Assembly: GCF_018691265.1 (NCBI RefSeq)
Contig: NW_024881324.1
Span: 9,675,730 to 9,739,729, forward strand
Length of the DNA stretch: 64,000 nucleotides
Direction: 5' to 3'
Source: Tyto alba
Lineage: Eukaryota; Chordata; Aves; Strigiformes; Tytonidae
Within the stretch, counting starts at the first letter, position 1. Each line of letters opens with the position of its first letter. The position numbers and the translations under genes were made by a program. A model generated the notes under the pieces. That model was not told where the DNA came from. It saw only the letters and a program-made list of their open reading frames with translations, and did no database searches. Of this stretch, positions 11,801 through 23,151 are shown piece after piece.

Positions 11801-14800
11801 GTTTAAAAAGTGTTTTGCTGGCTGTTTACCTGAGTCCAGTTTACAGAGGCAAGTTATCTTTTTTACTTTCTATTTGTAATTACACAGTAGCTTTAGCTGT
11901 TTGTCATGTCCTGGTTCTTGCTAGAATAGAGTTAATGTTTCTTTTTGGAAGCTAGAATAGTGCTGTGTTTTGGATTCAGTGTGGGGTTTGGTATGAGAAG
12001 AATGCTGATAACACTCTGAGATTTCAAGGACTCTTCAACTCCCCATGTCCTGCCTGTGCACAGGCACACAGGAATCAGGGAGGGAGCACGGCCAGAGCAC
12101 CAGATCCAAATTGGCCAATGGAATATTCCATATCATGGAACATCATGCTCACTGTATAGGGGAGGGGTGCTCGGGAAGGGGCTCGCGCTCTCTCTCGCTT
12201 CCGGGATTGCGATTATGGGGTTTTGGGATTTTGGGATCGCTGGCTGGGAACAGGCTGGGTGTTGGTCAGCAGGTGGTGAGCAATTGCACTGTGCATTGCC
12301 CATTTATACTTTCTATTGCTGTGACCATTTTGCTTTATTACCATTATTAAACTGTTTCTATCTCAACCCGTGAGTCTCCCTTTGCCCCTCTGATTCCCTC
12401 CCCCTTTCCCAAGTTGGAGAGGGTGGGTGAGCAGCTGCGTGGTGTTTGGCTGCCAACCAGGCTCAAACCACGACACATCATTAGCAGGCAAAGAGCTTTC
12501 CTTACTTTTATCTGTAAGATTATGGAGTTAACTTTATTGTTGACTTGGAAATGATAAAATTGGATATTCCACTTGTTACTGATGCAAGATAATCTTTGTG
12601 TGATCATTTCTTGCATTGAAATTAAAAAGGAATGGAGTTAAATATAGTGGCTGATTCTGTTAGACACTTAATGCCTCCTAGGATTTAAAACTTCACATCC
12701 CCTCTAAGTGATAGATAGCTGAATGGTAGTCAGTTTTTGGACCTTTTAACGAAAATCCTTGCTTAGGGAGTGATTATAATACATTATAATAGATGAAAAA
12801 GATTTTGGGAACACATACTGGTTTTGGCTGGGATAGAGTTACATTTCTTCACTGCAGCTGGTATGGGCTGTTTTGGATTTGTGCTGAAACCAGTGTTGAT
12901 AACCCAGGTATGTTTTAGTTAGTGCTGAGCAGCGCTTACACAGGGCCAAGGCCTGTTTTGCCTCTCACCCCACCCTGCCAGTGAATGGGCTGGGGGTACA
13001 AAAGGATTTGTGAGGGGGCACAGCCAGGACAGCTGACCCCCACTGACCCAAGGGATGTCCCAGACTGTATAACGTCGTGCTCAGCAATAAAACTGGGGTG
13101 GAGGTTGGCGAGGGGCTGCTGCTCGGGGACTGGCTGGGCATCGGTCAGTTCGTGGTGAGCAATTGTTTTCATTTGTGTCACTTGGCTGTCTTGGGTTTTA
13201 TTTTCCTCTCTGTTACTTCTTTTCCCGTTTTCCTTAGAATTTTTTAAAATTATTATTATTTCTTTTTCATTTTTAAACTGCTTTTATCTCAACCCATGAG
13301 TTTCTTTCTCACTCATCCTTCCAATTCTTACCCCATCCCACTGGGGCTGGGGGAGTGAGTGAGTGGCTGTGTGGTGCTTAGTTGCTGTCTGTGGTTAAAC
13401 CATGACAAAATGTTTATTTTAAAAAGTATAAGGGCAGGTTGAATATTACAAAGTTAATGAAATGTTGTATTATATCACAGTTTCTACAACTATAATTTTA
13501 TATATATATATTTATATATATATATATATTTTACTGTTAAAAATCAGTTGTCCAGCTGTTAAAAGGGGAAAATCCTTGTGCCTGACTGAAGGGCTTTTGA
13601 AATGAAGCTTGTATCACTTCTCTAGTTCCGCTGCCTGAGAATTCTTGGAAAGCAGAAAAGTCAAGGTAGATGTAGAGAAGCATATCCTTTCTGTATTAGC
13701 AAGAATTGCCAATAACTGAGCAGTGAGCAGAAGGTGCCACAAAGAAGACAACGGTTTCATTTTTAGCTGCCTGAAAACATTGAGAAGTAATAGGGTTCAA
13801 AGGAAGTTTAACTCCAGCACCTCCAGAACATCTGTGGCTAGTATAGGAACCTAGAGTGGAAACAGAGCTGTAGAAAATGCTCTGTAGAAAATGCTTTACA
13901 GTGGTAAAGTTGGTCATAATCTCAATAATGAATGCAATCTGGCTTGTTCATCTGGAACTTCAGATTTCATGAAGGAAAGTGGGAAACAGCTGTTCTTAAA
14001 AATGTTTTATTTGCCTTTATGAAAATAGGGGGGGTTTAGGGAACAAATTATAAGATTAGAAATCGTGTTTTGTAGGCTTGTACCATGGTCTTCGACGTTC
14101 TGTATGTTTTACTGTTGGCAAGGAACTATGTCTGAGAGAAAACCATTTATTGAATCAAAGCTGAAGGATTTGGTAGTAGACCTTCAGGTGATATGCTCTG
14201 TGCAGCCCAGTAATTGTTACATAGCTAGTTCTTCTCATCAAGCACCTGTAAGTCTCCAAAATAGTAACCTCTGTATAGTGATTGTGTGTGATGTAGTGGT
14301 TAAAAACCTTTTACTACTTTTATGGCTACAGAAATTATGGAAGCATGCATAAAATGTTACATCCTTAAAAGCAGTTGAACACATATGGTTTGCCTGCATC
14401 TCTATTTCAAATTTGCGTTTGTGGGTTACTTTCAGCAGATAACAATTGACCTTATTTCATTGTGCTACTCTGTATGGAATTTAATGCCTTAAAACTTTAA
14501 CTACTGTCAGTAGAAGTAACTGTTCTACCTGGGACTTGCCAGTCTCTTCAGGCTTTTTATTTGGTAGGCTTCTGTGATCTGAAATAGCCTTTGCAAACTA
14601 CATTAGAAACCTTTTTGCCTGTCTTCCAGGAGATATTTTTGTTTAGAGCTATGTGATGTAATTTTTTAGTTTTCTGCTAGGTCTTATGGCTAAGAACTAG
14701 AGCTGAAAGAGGAATTTGCAACAGAACAGTTTTGCTATTGGAAAATTCAGGGTTTTTTAAAAATTCCTGTTGAAAATTGAATATTTTATGGAGCTATGGC

Positions 14801-17800
14801 ACTTTGATAGTGTAAAAGAAAAAATCTAGATCAAGAATTTTGATTTCATATTTCATCGTGTCAGACTTTAGGTTCAAATGTCTACCATTTTGAATCAGTT
14901 CATTTATATAAAATGTTTATATAAAATGTTAGTGTACTGTTCAGCATTCTCCTACTGTTTTACCTTACTGAAATAAAATATTTTGATGACCTGATTTTTT
15001 TTTTTTTTCATAGAAAAGGTCAAAGTATTGGCTTTTTGTATCACAAATTTGTAAAAACAAATTTCAGTGTTGGTACTTCTGATGGCACAGCAATTCCTTT
15101 TCCCAACAGTTCTTGTGGGAACATGATAAAATTGCACTTTTTCTTGCCAGTTTAGGTTTTTGAATTATTCAGCTGTAATGATAATGGACTCATTTACTAA
15201 GGAAATAACATACTTCATGGATAGCATGTGACAGATGAACTTAATTAATGCTTGGAGATTCAGTCTGGATTAGAACCTAGGAGCCTGAATGCTTGTCTGA
15301 AATGTATCCAAATGGCATTGTTGGAACTGCTGAGAATTGAAAACAGGTCTACAGTTCTTCTGTGAGTTTTACTTACTTTTTTGTTGAGAGATGATCTGAA
15401 CTTAGTCTTTTATGATTTAATTTAACTTAAGTTTTAGCATTGTATTTCTTAGAGAGGTAGCTTGCTTTCTATAAATTGTAGTCTTTTCTGCCAGGCAGCT
15501 AAATCTAAATGTCATGGTTTTCTTTTTTTCTCTAAGCTGCACAAGATTTGTATATGCTGTGCAGAAATTTTATCCAGTAATGGTGAGATGAAGTTGCATA
15601 ATACCAGCTTTACTCCTGACAAGCATTGTCATTCAGTGTAAATACTGTTTTACAGCACACTTCTAGTTATACCATAGGTAAAATTTATGCATCAGTTTAA
15701 TCTAAATGGGCTTGGAAAATGTATGTAGGCAGGTTTCATGTAGAAACTTTTGAGCTTATGCAGTGTCTTTGCTTGCCCTTACTATGTGACAAGCTTCTTA
15801 AAGGTGCCATGTGGGTGAAAGAGAGGAGCAGACAGGCTGTTCTGAAGGCACCGTATGCTCAGGGCTCTGTATCCCACCTGGAATACAGACAGGGTGCTTC
15901 CTGGAACATGAACCAGCCGTCGCACAGGCTTGAGAGGGACAGAGAGGCTTACTCATCTCTAAACCAGGGAGAGAACTGGATCACACCTTTGTTTTTATAC
16001 TATTTGCTCCAATTCTGCAGTAGCGTATCTGGTCATCTGTTTGGTAAGCCCCGCGTGTGGAGAGCTTTCAGGTGGTGCTGTGTGGGCCCTCGGCCGGAGA
16101 GCCCGGCTCTTAAAGCTTAGTGTCTTCTTTGTGGCTTCAGCCATGGGCAAAATGGCCCTTTGGCTGCCGGTTTATCACAGCACTGTCACCCCAGATGATC
16201 CAGCTACAACAGAAGTAGTGCAGCTTTGCAGATATAATTGTGAATAAGCCAGGCTTTTTTTATGGCCTGATGTTACCAATCATGTATCATGCCTCTGACT
16301 AACATTGTTTGTATTCTGCACTGAAGACCTGGCGTTAGCAGGACTGTAGTAGCTGATGGGGTGGTGTTAGGTTTTTAGCCTCTGGTTACTTGTTTGTGTC
16401 AAAGTATTTGGTAGTTCTCCTGAAATCTTTTGGTTGCCCTTCAAACCAGCACTAGCTGATGTATTAGTATATGGCTTCTATAGTTCTACATCTGTGATCT
16501 CCATGTCCTGCATAAATTGCATCTAGTCATACAAACATAAATTAGTAGAAACAATAGAAATATTAAAAATGCCTTAAATTTACTAAGGAGTGGGAGGGCA
16601 TAAGAATGTGCATGTAGGCTACTACTATATAGAAAATTAAGTCGGTTTGCCTTTGTCTAAGTAATTGAGCTGCTTCTCAGCTCTGGAAACAGATGGGGAC
16701 AAGACCATGACATGACATCAGGATGACGCTTGTGCGAGCCTTATCATGTGCCTCCTTGCCCAGTTACCAATGGCAGGACACCCAGAAGTGCAGGCAGAAG
16801 TGCAAACATTGGTTCTCTTTAAACATCTCTGGCCTGGGTGACTGGAGGACCAGAACCAGGGAATAATGTTGAGCGTGTTTATGCTGCAGCCTAGGGGGAA
16901 AAGCTATGAGGTTAATGATGGTATTTCAGAAAAAGAGAGAGCAGCAATGCCGTGATGCTTTTTGTATACTACTGCACTGTAGTTGTTGAGGAGCCTCAGA
17001 AACCACCTTGAGAATGCCATGTCTTCACACATGTGCACACACAGAGTAGGTCTTATCTTCTCTACAGAAAAAGCTCAGTGAAAAGTAAATGTCTTCGTTT
17101 GCATAATCCTTGGCATGCTCTTTATCTTCATAGCTTCCTGTTTCTTTTTATCTTTCCTTGTGGTTGTTACTACAGTTAGTACAAGAGTGCTCCCGTGGTT
17201 ACTTGAATACTGTTATATTTCACAGAGGATGATAGTCACAAAAAACCATAGTGAATTTAATGCATAATTTCTTTCTCAGCATTCCTGAGTAGGACTATAG
17301 GCACAGTTGCATGACATTTCTGTTATAGTTTTCCCATCTCTAGGAGTATCAAAAAACAGGTAAAAAGTTACAATCTCTGACAGTATACTTGGATCTTAAG
17401 TGCTTGCTGTTATTTAAAAAGTGAAAGTAGAATATGTGTGTTATCATCAGTGGAGATACAATGTAAAAAGGCTGCTATATTAGGATAGTATCATCAAAAT
17501 ACATGTTTCCTTGAAACTGCTGTGGGTTTTCTCCATTCTAAATAAACACTTTTCTGACAGTTTGTTGCTATTCCTGGCTCTACTGGTATAGACAAGGTGC
17601 TGACTGCTGGGCTGTTTATCACGGTGTCACACAGTCATTCCCCTACTGCCGTTGCTGGTGGAGTTGCACTGAGGGTAACAATAGCTGGAAATGTTAAGGT
17701 GAAAAATACTGCAGCAGACCCAGCTGGTTAGTGCTGACATCTCATCCACTTGGCTATGCACTCTCTTCCAAAATTTGTTACACTGCTGATTTAGATACTG

Positions 17801-20800
17801 CATCTGTTTTGTTATTGTTAAAACACTTGTTCTGGAATCAGACTAAATAATGCAGAAAACCAGAGTATTTTCTGAGAATGAAACGTAACCTACTGTAATG
17901 TAATTATGAAGATGGAAGTCAGTGGACTTGGAAGCAAAATAATAAAAGAAGACTGGGTATTTTACATTAGGATTGATAAGTTTGTATTCAAATTAACAGG
18001 AACTTTAATATGAACTTTAAAAATTCTTTCCTGTTTTTGAGGTTTGCTACTCTCTGTATTGTCATTCATAATTACAGTTCTGATGTCCATGAAACACATG
18101 TTGAGCTGTTCTTGGATTCTAAACAGATACGTTTGTGAAGGAAATTGTATTAGATGTAAAGAAGGATGGCCTGTACAGTGTGGAACAGGAATGTGATCTC
18201 AGTTTTCTCATAGCCTCACTTAAAGCTTCTAGACCTGACTTCAACATCAGTATAATATTTACAGTGATCACTTGTCCTGGGATGCTTGAACTACAAAGGA
18301 AGCAGTAAGATTCTCACCTTGAATTATTTATTGTTCCTTCTGATATGGGAATTATATTCAATTTTTAATCGTAATGAGACAGGGAAGTAAAACGAAATTG
18401 CAAAGGGGAAAGAAATTGGCACTGCCTTTTTCCCCATCTGTCCATGTGGGGTTTTTGTTTGTTTCCTCCTTTTTTAAGAATAGTCCTGAGAGTTTTACAT
18501 GTTCTTTTCCTCATTCCTTATTTCTTCACTCTAAGTTAAATTCTAGTCTAAATTTTTTGATGGAGAGGTTGTGAAAATAGTGTCAAAAGAGTTATGTGAA
18601 TAGAAGGTTAAATAACTGGCAAAGAATTGACTTGAGTCATAGTATGAAAAATACGCACTGTGTAACAGCAGCAAGCATTCTGCGTTAGGAGTTACAAAGG
18701 CTTTTCACAAAAACTCACAGAAGGGCTGAGGTTGGCAGGGACCCCTGGAGCTCACCTGGTCCAAGCCTCTGCTCAAGCAGGGCCACCTAGAGCCGGCTGC
18801 CCAGGCCCGGGTCCAGGCGGCTTATGAATATCTTCAAGGAGGGAGCCTCCACAACCTCGCTGGCAACCTGTGGTGGTGCTTGGTCACCCTCACAGTGAAG
18901 AAATACTTCCCAATGTTGAGAGGGAACCTCCTGTGTTTCCGTTTGTGTCCACTGCCTCTCGTCCTGTCATTGTGCACCACTGGAAAGAGCCTGGCTCCAT
19001 CCTTTTTGCATTCTTCCTTCAGGTATTTATATACGTTGATGAGATTTCCCCCGAGCCTTCTCTTTTCCAGGCTGAACAGCCCCAGCTGTTTCAGCCTTTC
19101 CTCATAGGAGAAATCCCTTCATCATCTTTGTGGTTCTTTGTTGGACTCTCACTTCTGCACTCCTTTTTTAAAGGTGTGATTCCTACTCTTCAGTTCGGCT
19201 GCCAAAGTTCACATTATGCCTGTGTTGCATTCTCCTGGGACTCCAGGCTAAAGGGCAAGTTCTTCTGAGAGAGGTCATATAAAAATTGAGTTGTATTTGG
19301 AAGAAGCACACTCATAGATCCAAATTTATAGGTGGGCTGCAGAAGATGTTTTCCAGTTAGTGCTGGTGTATTCAGAGATTATGGAGGGTAATACGTGATC
19401 TTTGTCTCCCATGTTTTTATTTGGAAGGAGAATCAGTTTTAACAAGTGCTCAGAAGGAGCAAGAACACTAATCCTCAGAAAGACTTTCTGACACAGCTCT
19501 TAAAATTCAAGAACTAAAAATAATGCAAGCCCATAAAAGCTGCCATCTGACAGATGGTTTCACACTGGTTTTGGATAATCTTTCATCCCAAGTCTGTTGA
19601 GTTGCGCCTGAGATAGAGCTGCAGGGTGAAGGATGATTTCAGCTTATTGTGGGCTGTTTTTGCAGTGTGGACTCCTTTTAATATTCATCGAAGTTCTGTT
19701 GCTAAAGTACTTACAGCCTTTGGGGGCCAGCCCTTCAGGTTTTTTTAAAATTCTGATGTTCAGGTACAGTTTCATGCAAGCGATAGGAGTGCTTAGGTAA
19801 TTCTGACAGGGTCTGTGCACAGTGGGATGGATTGAAAGACTTAATAGTTGTTCCTTGTGCCTAATTTAAACATCATGGATTGTATCCTGCTGATAATTAG
19901 TATTTGTATCTCATACAGCAATGACCAAGAATATTTAGCTTCTTGAGATGTAGTAGTTCTGTATTACATTCTTGTAAATTTTCAGCTATTTAACTGTTTG
20001 AAGAGTGTCTTTATTAGGCATGCTAATAAAGTTTGTTTCCTTCTTTGCACTAGGAAAAATTCTCACCTTTACCATTCACTGTAAAATAATTGTCACAGTT
20101 CAGGCTATTAAAACAAGATTTGATTTTTGTATTTGAGCTTGTAAACAGTTCAATTTCTAAATGAAAACACACCATATCAGTACATTACTGCTTGCCATCA
20201 CTGTGCTCTGTACAGATTTAGGAGTTGATAAAATGTCTTTTATTTACCATGACCCAAATAATTCAATACATTGCTGTTATTCAGAAAAATAAACTAAAAA
20301 AAGGTGATGGTATAAAGATTGTTCTAGCAGATAAATAAGCAGATAATCACTACAGTAATGTTTAATGATTCCTTTTCTTTTTTTTTATAGAGTTTGGGAC
20401 AAAGTTATTAGTGGATCCTGCAAGATTCTTGTTTTTGTTGCTGTGGAGATATTATTAACCTTCAAAATGAAGATAATAGCACTAAATACTGCAGAAAAGA
20501 TCACGCAGTTTTTGGAAAATGTAAGTACTCTATTGTGCTTTGCATTACCTTTTATGGTTTAGTCATTTGCCTGTTGCAAACATACCATAAGATACTATTA
20601 CATTACTGAAAATAGTGTAGTAGTACCAAGGTGAAGAGAGAATGTGCAAGGATGAGAATAATAGTTTTTTTCTATCAGGAGGTAAGGCTTTCGTAGAATG
20701 AAATGATTTTTAGGCTTTGGGGAATGTGTTATCTATGTTTGTACAGATTTGACAATATTCCTTGTGATACTGAAGAGTTTTTCTGTGAAAGTAAGTGCAG

Positions 20801-21411
20801 ATGAGGTTAGGTTAATTTTTCTGGAAGCTCCGTAGAGGGTTAGTTTCTGGCACGTTTTTTGCTCCTTGGCTCAGTGTGAGTCTATAGACTCAAGGTATGT
20901 TTTCTGTTGATGTAAGGATGGGGTCAGGAAGCTGACCCTGAACTCCCCTTCTGAGTAGTAATGAGCATCGCAGTGGGGTTGTAGGATCCCGGTGGAACCT
21001 AGGTAAGTTAGATTAAATACATTTGTGGTCATGGATGGCCAGTATGAGTCCTGTCTGATGTCGGGATAGAGATGTGGGAAGTGAGAGACGCTTGGTGGTC
21101 ATCTTCCTGTTTTGTAAATAAAAGATTTTTGTCTAAAACCCGGAGGTAATACAGTACGTGTAGGACTGAGGGATGGTGGGATGGTAGAGCAGGGAGACGG
21201 TTCTAGTTTTGTTTTCTTTTTTATAAAGAGAGAAAATCGGAACTGGAAATATAAAATCTTTACTTGAAACAGAACAGCCCAAATAAAGTACTCTGAAAAG
21301 GCACCTTGCCCTGATCTTTTGTAGATTCCTCAAGATAACACTGACGCTATTGTCAGCAAAGCTGTTGATCTGTGGCGCACACACTGTGGGACTCCAGCAC
21401 ACTCAGTCTGA
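2700..21411 (+). CDS. TBC1D7: TBC1D7, TBC1 domain family member 7 (whole gene, 7 coding exons)
   Basis: Third subunit of the TSC1-TSC2-TBC1D7 complex, which acts at the lysosome and cytosol to switch off Rheb and so restrain mTORC1. The exons join in frame to 882 nt (293 aa plus stop), the same length as I recall for the human protein. The peptide is clearly orthologous: it opens [19 protein letters not shown], keeps [18 protein letters not shown] and [12 protein letters not shown], and ends HCGTPAHSV. The TBC fold covers roughly residues 50-231. I do not see the IxxDxxR arginine-finger or YxQ glutamine-finger motifs of active Rab GAPs, in line with a mainly structural role. The start at 2700 has A at -3 and G at +4. 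The promoter is the CpG island at 0.2-0.86 kb. Introns 2 and 6 use GC donors. PHACTR1 converges on it from the right. Confidence 0.95.
2812..3585 (+). other. TBC1D7: TBC1D7 intron 2 (GC-AG type)
   Basis: The intron starts GCAAGT and ends TTTCTCTACAG. Apart from a local 57-bp tandem duplication (2973-3080), I see only AT-rich unique sequence in it. Confidence 0.88.
2973..3080. repeat. Two-copy tandem duplication, 57-bp period
   Basis: The stretch starting TGAAAATCTGATTTTTAAAA at 2973 recurs at 3030 with few changes, and similarity continues to about 3078 in the second copy. It is a simple local duplication inside intron 2, with no coding or transposon signature. Confidence 0.85.
3586..3666 (+). 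CDS. TBC1D7: TBC1D7 exon 3
   Basis: It encodes residues 38-64 ([20 protein letters not shown] ... VWKVLL) plus the first base of the next Gly. The acceptor is TCTCTACAG and the donor G|gtatga. At 81 bp it begins and ends in the same phase, so skipping it would keep the frame and remove 27 residues at the start of the TBC domain. Confidence 0.94.
   Translation: MLRNFAHLVKGFLSHPCIAYWCGKCF
3667..7337 (+). other. TBC1D7: TBC1D7 intron 3
   Basis: About 3.7 kb of AT-rich sequence, with no gene, clear transposon or tandem array seen. Its last 80 bases are a T-rich tract with GTTTT repeats that forms an unusually long pyrimidine tract before exon 4. Confidence 0.85.
7338..7525 (+). CDS. TBC1D7: TBC1D7 exon 4
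   Basis: It encodes residues 65-127 of the TBC domain, including [20 protein letters not shown] and LESGKLPRN. The acceptor is TTGTTTAG (AG at 7336-7337) and the donor TTG|gtcagt. At 188 bp it begins within a codon and ends on a codon boundary. Confidence 0.94.
7526..9871 (+). other. TBC1D7: TBC1D7 intron 4
   Basis: About 2.3 kb. It holds a probable old, decayed interspersed repeat at about 8993-9240; otherwise I see nothing in it. Confidence 0.85.
8993..9240. repeat. Possible ancient CR1/L3-like remnant
   Basis: The stretch GGTCACAGTAGATCAGACTG followed by TACCCTGCCTCC resembles an old amniote CR1-class 3' region as I remember it. It is strongly decayed, the borders are guessed, and a library search is needed to confirm it. 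Confidence 0.3.
9872..10009 (+). CDS. TBC1D7: TBC1D7 exon 5
   Basis: It encodes residues 128-173 ([20 protein letters not shown] ... KDSLQQL). The acceptor is TTGTTTTCCAG and the donor CTG|gtaagg. It is 138 bp, with both ends on codon boundaries. The human protein runs straight on from here into the PK.xEQYLN segment of the next constitutive exon. Confidence 0.94.
10010..11702 (+). other. TBC1D7: TBC1D7 intron 5, with a possible cassette exon
   Basis: About 1.7 kb. Apart from the exon-like segment at 10387-10464, I see AT-rich sequence with short T tracts near 11287-11309. Confidence 0.85.
10387..10464 (+). CDS. TBC1D7: Candidate in-frame cassette exon of TBC1D7
   Basis: The 78-bp segment has an acceptor CTGCTGCTTTTCAG before it and a donor AGCAAG|gtacta after it. 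It has no stop in the frame set by exon 5, and its length is a multiple of three. If included it would add 26 residues, beginning [13 protein letters not shown] and ending LLYKWSK, between residues 173 and 174 of the TBC domain. The human protein as I know it lacks this insert, so the main transcript probably skips it. It could be a chance splice-site pair or an alternative exon. Confidence 0.4.
11703..11848 (+). CDS. TBC1D7: TBC1D7 exon 6
   Basis: It encodes residues 174-221 ([16 protein letters not shown] ... CLPESSLQ) plus two bases of Arg222. The acceptor is CTTTCTCAG. The exon must end AG at 11848, because the next exon supplies A to complete AGA before GTT TGG. The intron therefore begins GCAAGT, the second GC donor in the gene. 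Confidence 0.94.
11907..12475 (+). mobile_element. Solo LTR of an avian ERVL-like retrovirus, copy 1
   Basis: It begins TGTCCTGGTTC and ends ACCACGACA, giving the TG...CA ends of an LTR. Landmarks shared with copy 2 include GATAACAC, a GGTGAGCAATTG stretch, TTAAACTG...TATCTCAACCC and the closing GTGTGGTG-like and AAACCA.GACA blocks. At about 570 bp with no retroviral genes on either side, it is a solo LTR left by recombination between two LTRs. It lies in the sense direction of TBC1D7. The family name comes from memory of avian LTR consensus sequences. Confidence 0.8.
12813..13407 (+). mobile_element. Solo LTR of an avian ERVL-like retrovirus, copy 2
   Basis: It begins near ACTGGTTTTGGCTGGGATAG and ends TAAACCATGACA. 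It shares the order of blocks with copy 1 (TGATAACCC, GGTGAGCAATTG, TATCTCAACCCATGAG, GGCTGTGTGGTGCTTAG) but differs much in between, so it is a separate insertion or subfamily. The first bases are damaged, so the 5' edge is approximate. No gag, pol or env is nearby. Confidence 0.82.
13493..13530. repeat. TA-dinucleotide microsatellite
   Basis: A nearly pure run of alternating T and A about 38 bases long, with one TT interruption, close behind LTR copy 2. Confidence 0.9.
18715..19152 (-). mobile_element. CR1 LINE fragment, copy 1
   Basis: On the + strand it starts TCACAGAAGGGCTGAGGTTGG, which is the reverse of a CR1 3' end, and continues through GAGCTCACCTGGTCCAAGCC, CTTCAAGGAGGGAG, CAGGCTGAACAGCCCCAGCTG and CTCATAGGAG to CTTTGTTGGACTC. 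These are hallmark avian CR1 segments. It is an antisense, 5'-truncated 3' terminal piece of about 440 bp within TBC1D7 intron 6. Confidence 0.93.
20391..20520 (+). CDS. TBC1D7: TBC1D7 exon 7
   Basis: It completes Arg222 and encodes residues 223-265 ([20 protein letters not shown] ... FLEN), the C-terminal helices of the TBC domain. The acceptor is TTTTTTATAG and the donor AAT|gtaagt. Confidence 0.95.
20521..21324 (+). other. TBC1D7: TBC1D7 intron 7
   Basis: A canonical GT-AG intron of 804 bases. I see no repeats or other features in it. Confidence 0.88.
21325..21411 (+). CDS. TBC1D7: TBC1D7 exon 8 (last coding exon)
   Basis: The acceptor is TCTTTTGTAG. It encodes residues 266-293 ([20 protein letters not shown] ... 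PAHSV), then TGA at 21409-21411. The human protein ends almost identically. Confidence 0.95.
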   Translation: MPQDNTDAIVSKAVDLWRTHCGTPAHSV

Positions 21412-21600
21412 GAACTTGCTTCGCTTATGACAGCTTGGGAAAAAAAAGAAGACTTTTGAAAAGACATTTTACCTCTCTTGCCCCATCCTAGCGTGGTGTT
21501 CTTCATTACCTCTTCTGAGTAAAGATGCTATTAAAGCAGCTAATAGCATGGTGATCAATATGTAAATATTGTTCAATAAATACAGATGGAATGAAGATAC
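21412..21600 (+). other. TBC1D7: TBC1D7 3'UTR
   Basis: A short 3'UTR of about 190 bases follows the stop. The end is inferred from the AATAAA at 21575-21580 and the GT-rich stretch GTGGTGGTGCG just after it. Confidence 0.6.
21575..21580 (+). promoter_or_regulatory. TBC1D7: Poly(A) signal of TBC1D7
   Basis: AATAAA lies 164 bases after the stop codon, with a GT-rich downstream element (GTGGTGGTGCG) about 25 bases further on. It is the first canonical signal after the stop. Confidence 0.7.
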
Positions 21601-23151
21601 CTAGTGGTGGTGCGATCATGTCCAGAGCGTTTCTTGGCCAGCCAGCTACAGTATTCTGATTGCACAGTGTGCTCTCTGGCTTTTGGGGAAGTAAATCTAA
21701 CTCCTTGAAGCAAGGTAAATAGACTTGTAATTTAAAAATGTTTTTGTATGGTAGCTTGATGTAAGTAGTTACTACTTGGAGGTGTTTGTAAATGTGAATT
21801 TACTAAATGTTAGTCTGCTGGAACTCTGGTGAACGAGCATGCCTTTGTTAGAAATGTCAATGTACTCTATTAATACTCTATTTATTAATTTTCAGGTAAG
21901 TGTTCAGGAAGAAGCATCACAAGTTTGAAGGTGAGGACATCACAATGACCAGGGGTGACATGCTTTGCTGAAGTGTCTCAAAATACTTTCTTTTTATCTG
22001 TCAACCAGCTCTCTATGGCTGTACCTCCTTCTTTGTTTTTCATTGAAGATACTCTAGAGTGGTGGTTCTGAAATGTTACTTTGGGCAGGTATAGAGAAAA
22101 TCGGTGGGATGAGTCATTAGAATTCAAAATAACAGGCCAGTAATAAACAGTGCCTCTGTTTAATGATTAACTCAGAGCTGTTGCAATTTGATTTTTTGTT
22201 TGGTTTTGATTTCAAAATAAATTTAATACAGAAATGTAATTAGTGATGTAGGTAAAAGTACAGTGATTAGCCACAGATAGAGATTTCCGGGAGAACTAAT
22301 CCTTTTCTAAGGAGAACTAATGCTTAGTATGCCAGGTATGCTCATTGCACTTCAAAGAGTGTGTTTAGCTTGCGTTCAGTGTAGTGCGGACTTGAAATGC
22401 TTTAGAAACTAACTTTTGTTTTAAATTAGGTCAGGTTTACCTACCAACACATTAGCTGGGGAAGCTTGGGACTCCGTTCAGGTTCCACTTAAAAACCTGG
22501 GTAGATTATCTGTGGTGGATTCTGAGATGCTGCTGTTAGTGTTCCTGAAATGCCTGAGTTTACCCGGTTCAGGAAAAGCATGTTTGTGCCTGCTGTGAAA
22601 GCCGTTGTAGTGTCATCCATTTAGTTCACTTCAGCTAGGAGCTTGTTCTCCTCGTGTAGGCATGAGAGCTGGGTAACTTGGGTGGGAAAGAGCATATACG
22701 TTCCATGAGTAACAGCACTGCTTTCTGTAACATGCCATGCCCAAGTTTTTCAAACAACGGCCGCAGGTACAGTGTGACAGGTTACTCATTTGGACACTTT
22801 TCCCTTAGGCTGCACGGCTTATTCACAAAACCCCCAAAGTTAGGTTTGGAGTATTCAGGCCTTTACAAGGCAGAGTACTTAGTCATTAAAGGCAGAAGCA
22901 CTGATGAAGGTGTCTAGCAGTTTCGGTCCTGAAAGGGAATCATTAACTCAAAATCTGTGAAGAGAGGTGCACCGAATCAGGATTAGAAGTTTGTTAGTGT
23001 TACTGAATCCAGAGTTGCCAGTACGTGTCCTTCCAGTCACTATTTTACTGAAGGCTCCAAGTGTTTTTTGGGTTTAGTTTTTAATTCAGAAAAGCCTTTC
23101 TCCATCAGTAGGCAGGCCAGGGAGCTGCAGAGATGAGACATAGATCTCCTT

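Larger units (their letters stand above)
11849..20390 (+). other. TBC1D7: TBC1D7 intron 6 (GC-AG type, 8.5 kb)
   Basis: The largest intron of the gene. It carries two ERVL-like solo LTRs, a TA microsatellite and a CR1 fragment. Between these (13.5-18.7 kb and 19.2-20.4 kb) I see only unique AT-rich sequence. Short open frames at 15719-16247 match nothing I recognise. Confidence 0.85.

Noticed and set aside
11965..12373. Open frames of about 64 to 105 codons around 12.0-12.4 kb
   Set aside because: They lie within LTR copy 1. LTRs do not encode protein, so these are chance frames.
12476..12812. Spacer between the two LTRs as the inside of a provirus
   Set aside because: It is only 337 bp, lacks viral motifs, and the LTRs differ too much to be a pair from one insertion.
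15719..16247. Overlapping open frames of 133 and 68 codons in TBC1D7 intron 6
   Set aside because: Translations match nothing known and the TBC1D7 frame is complete without them.
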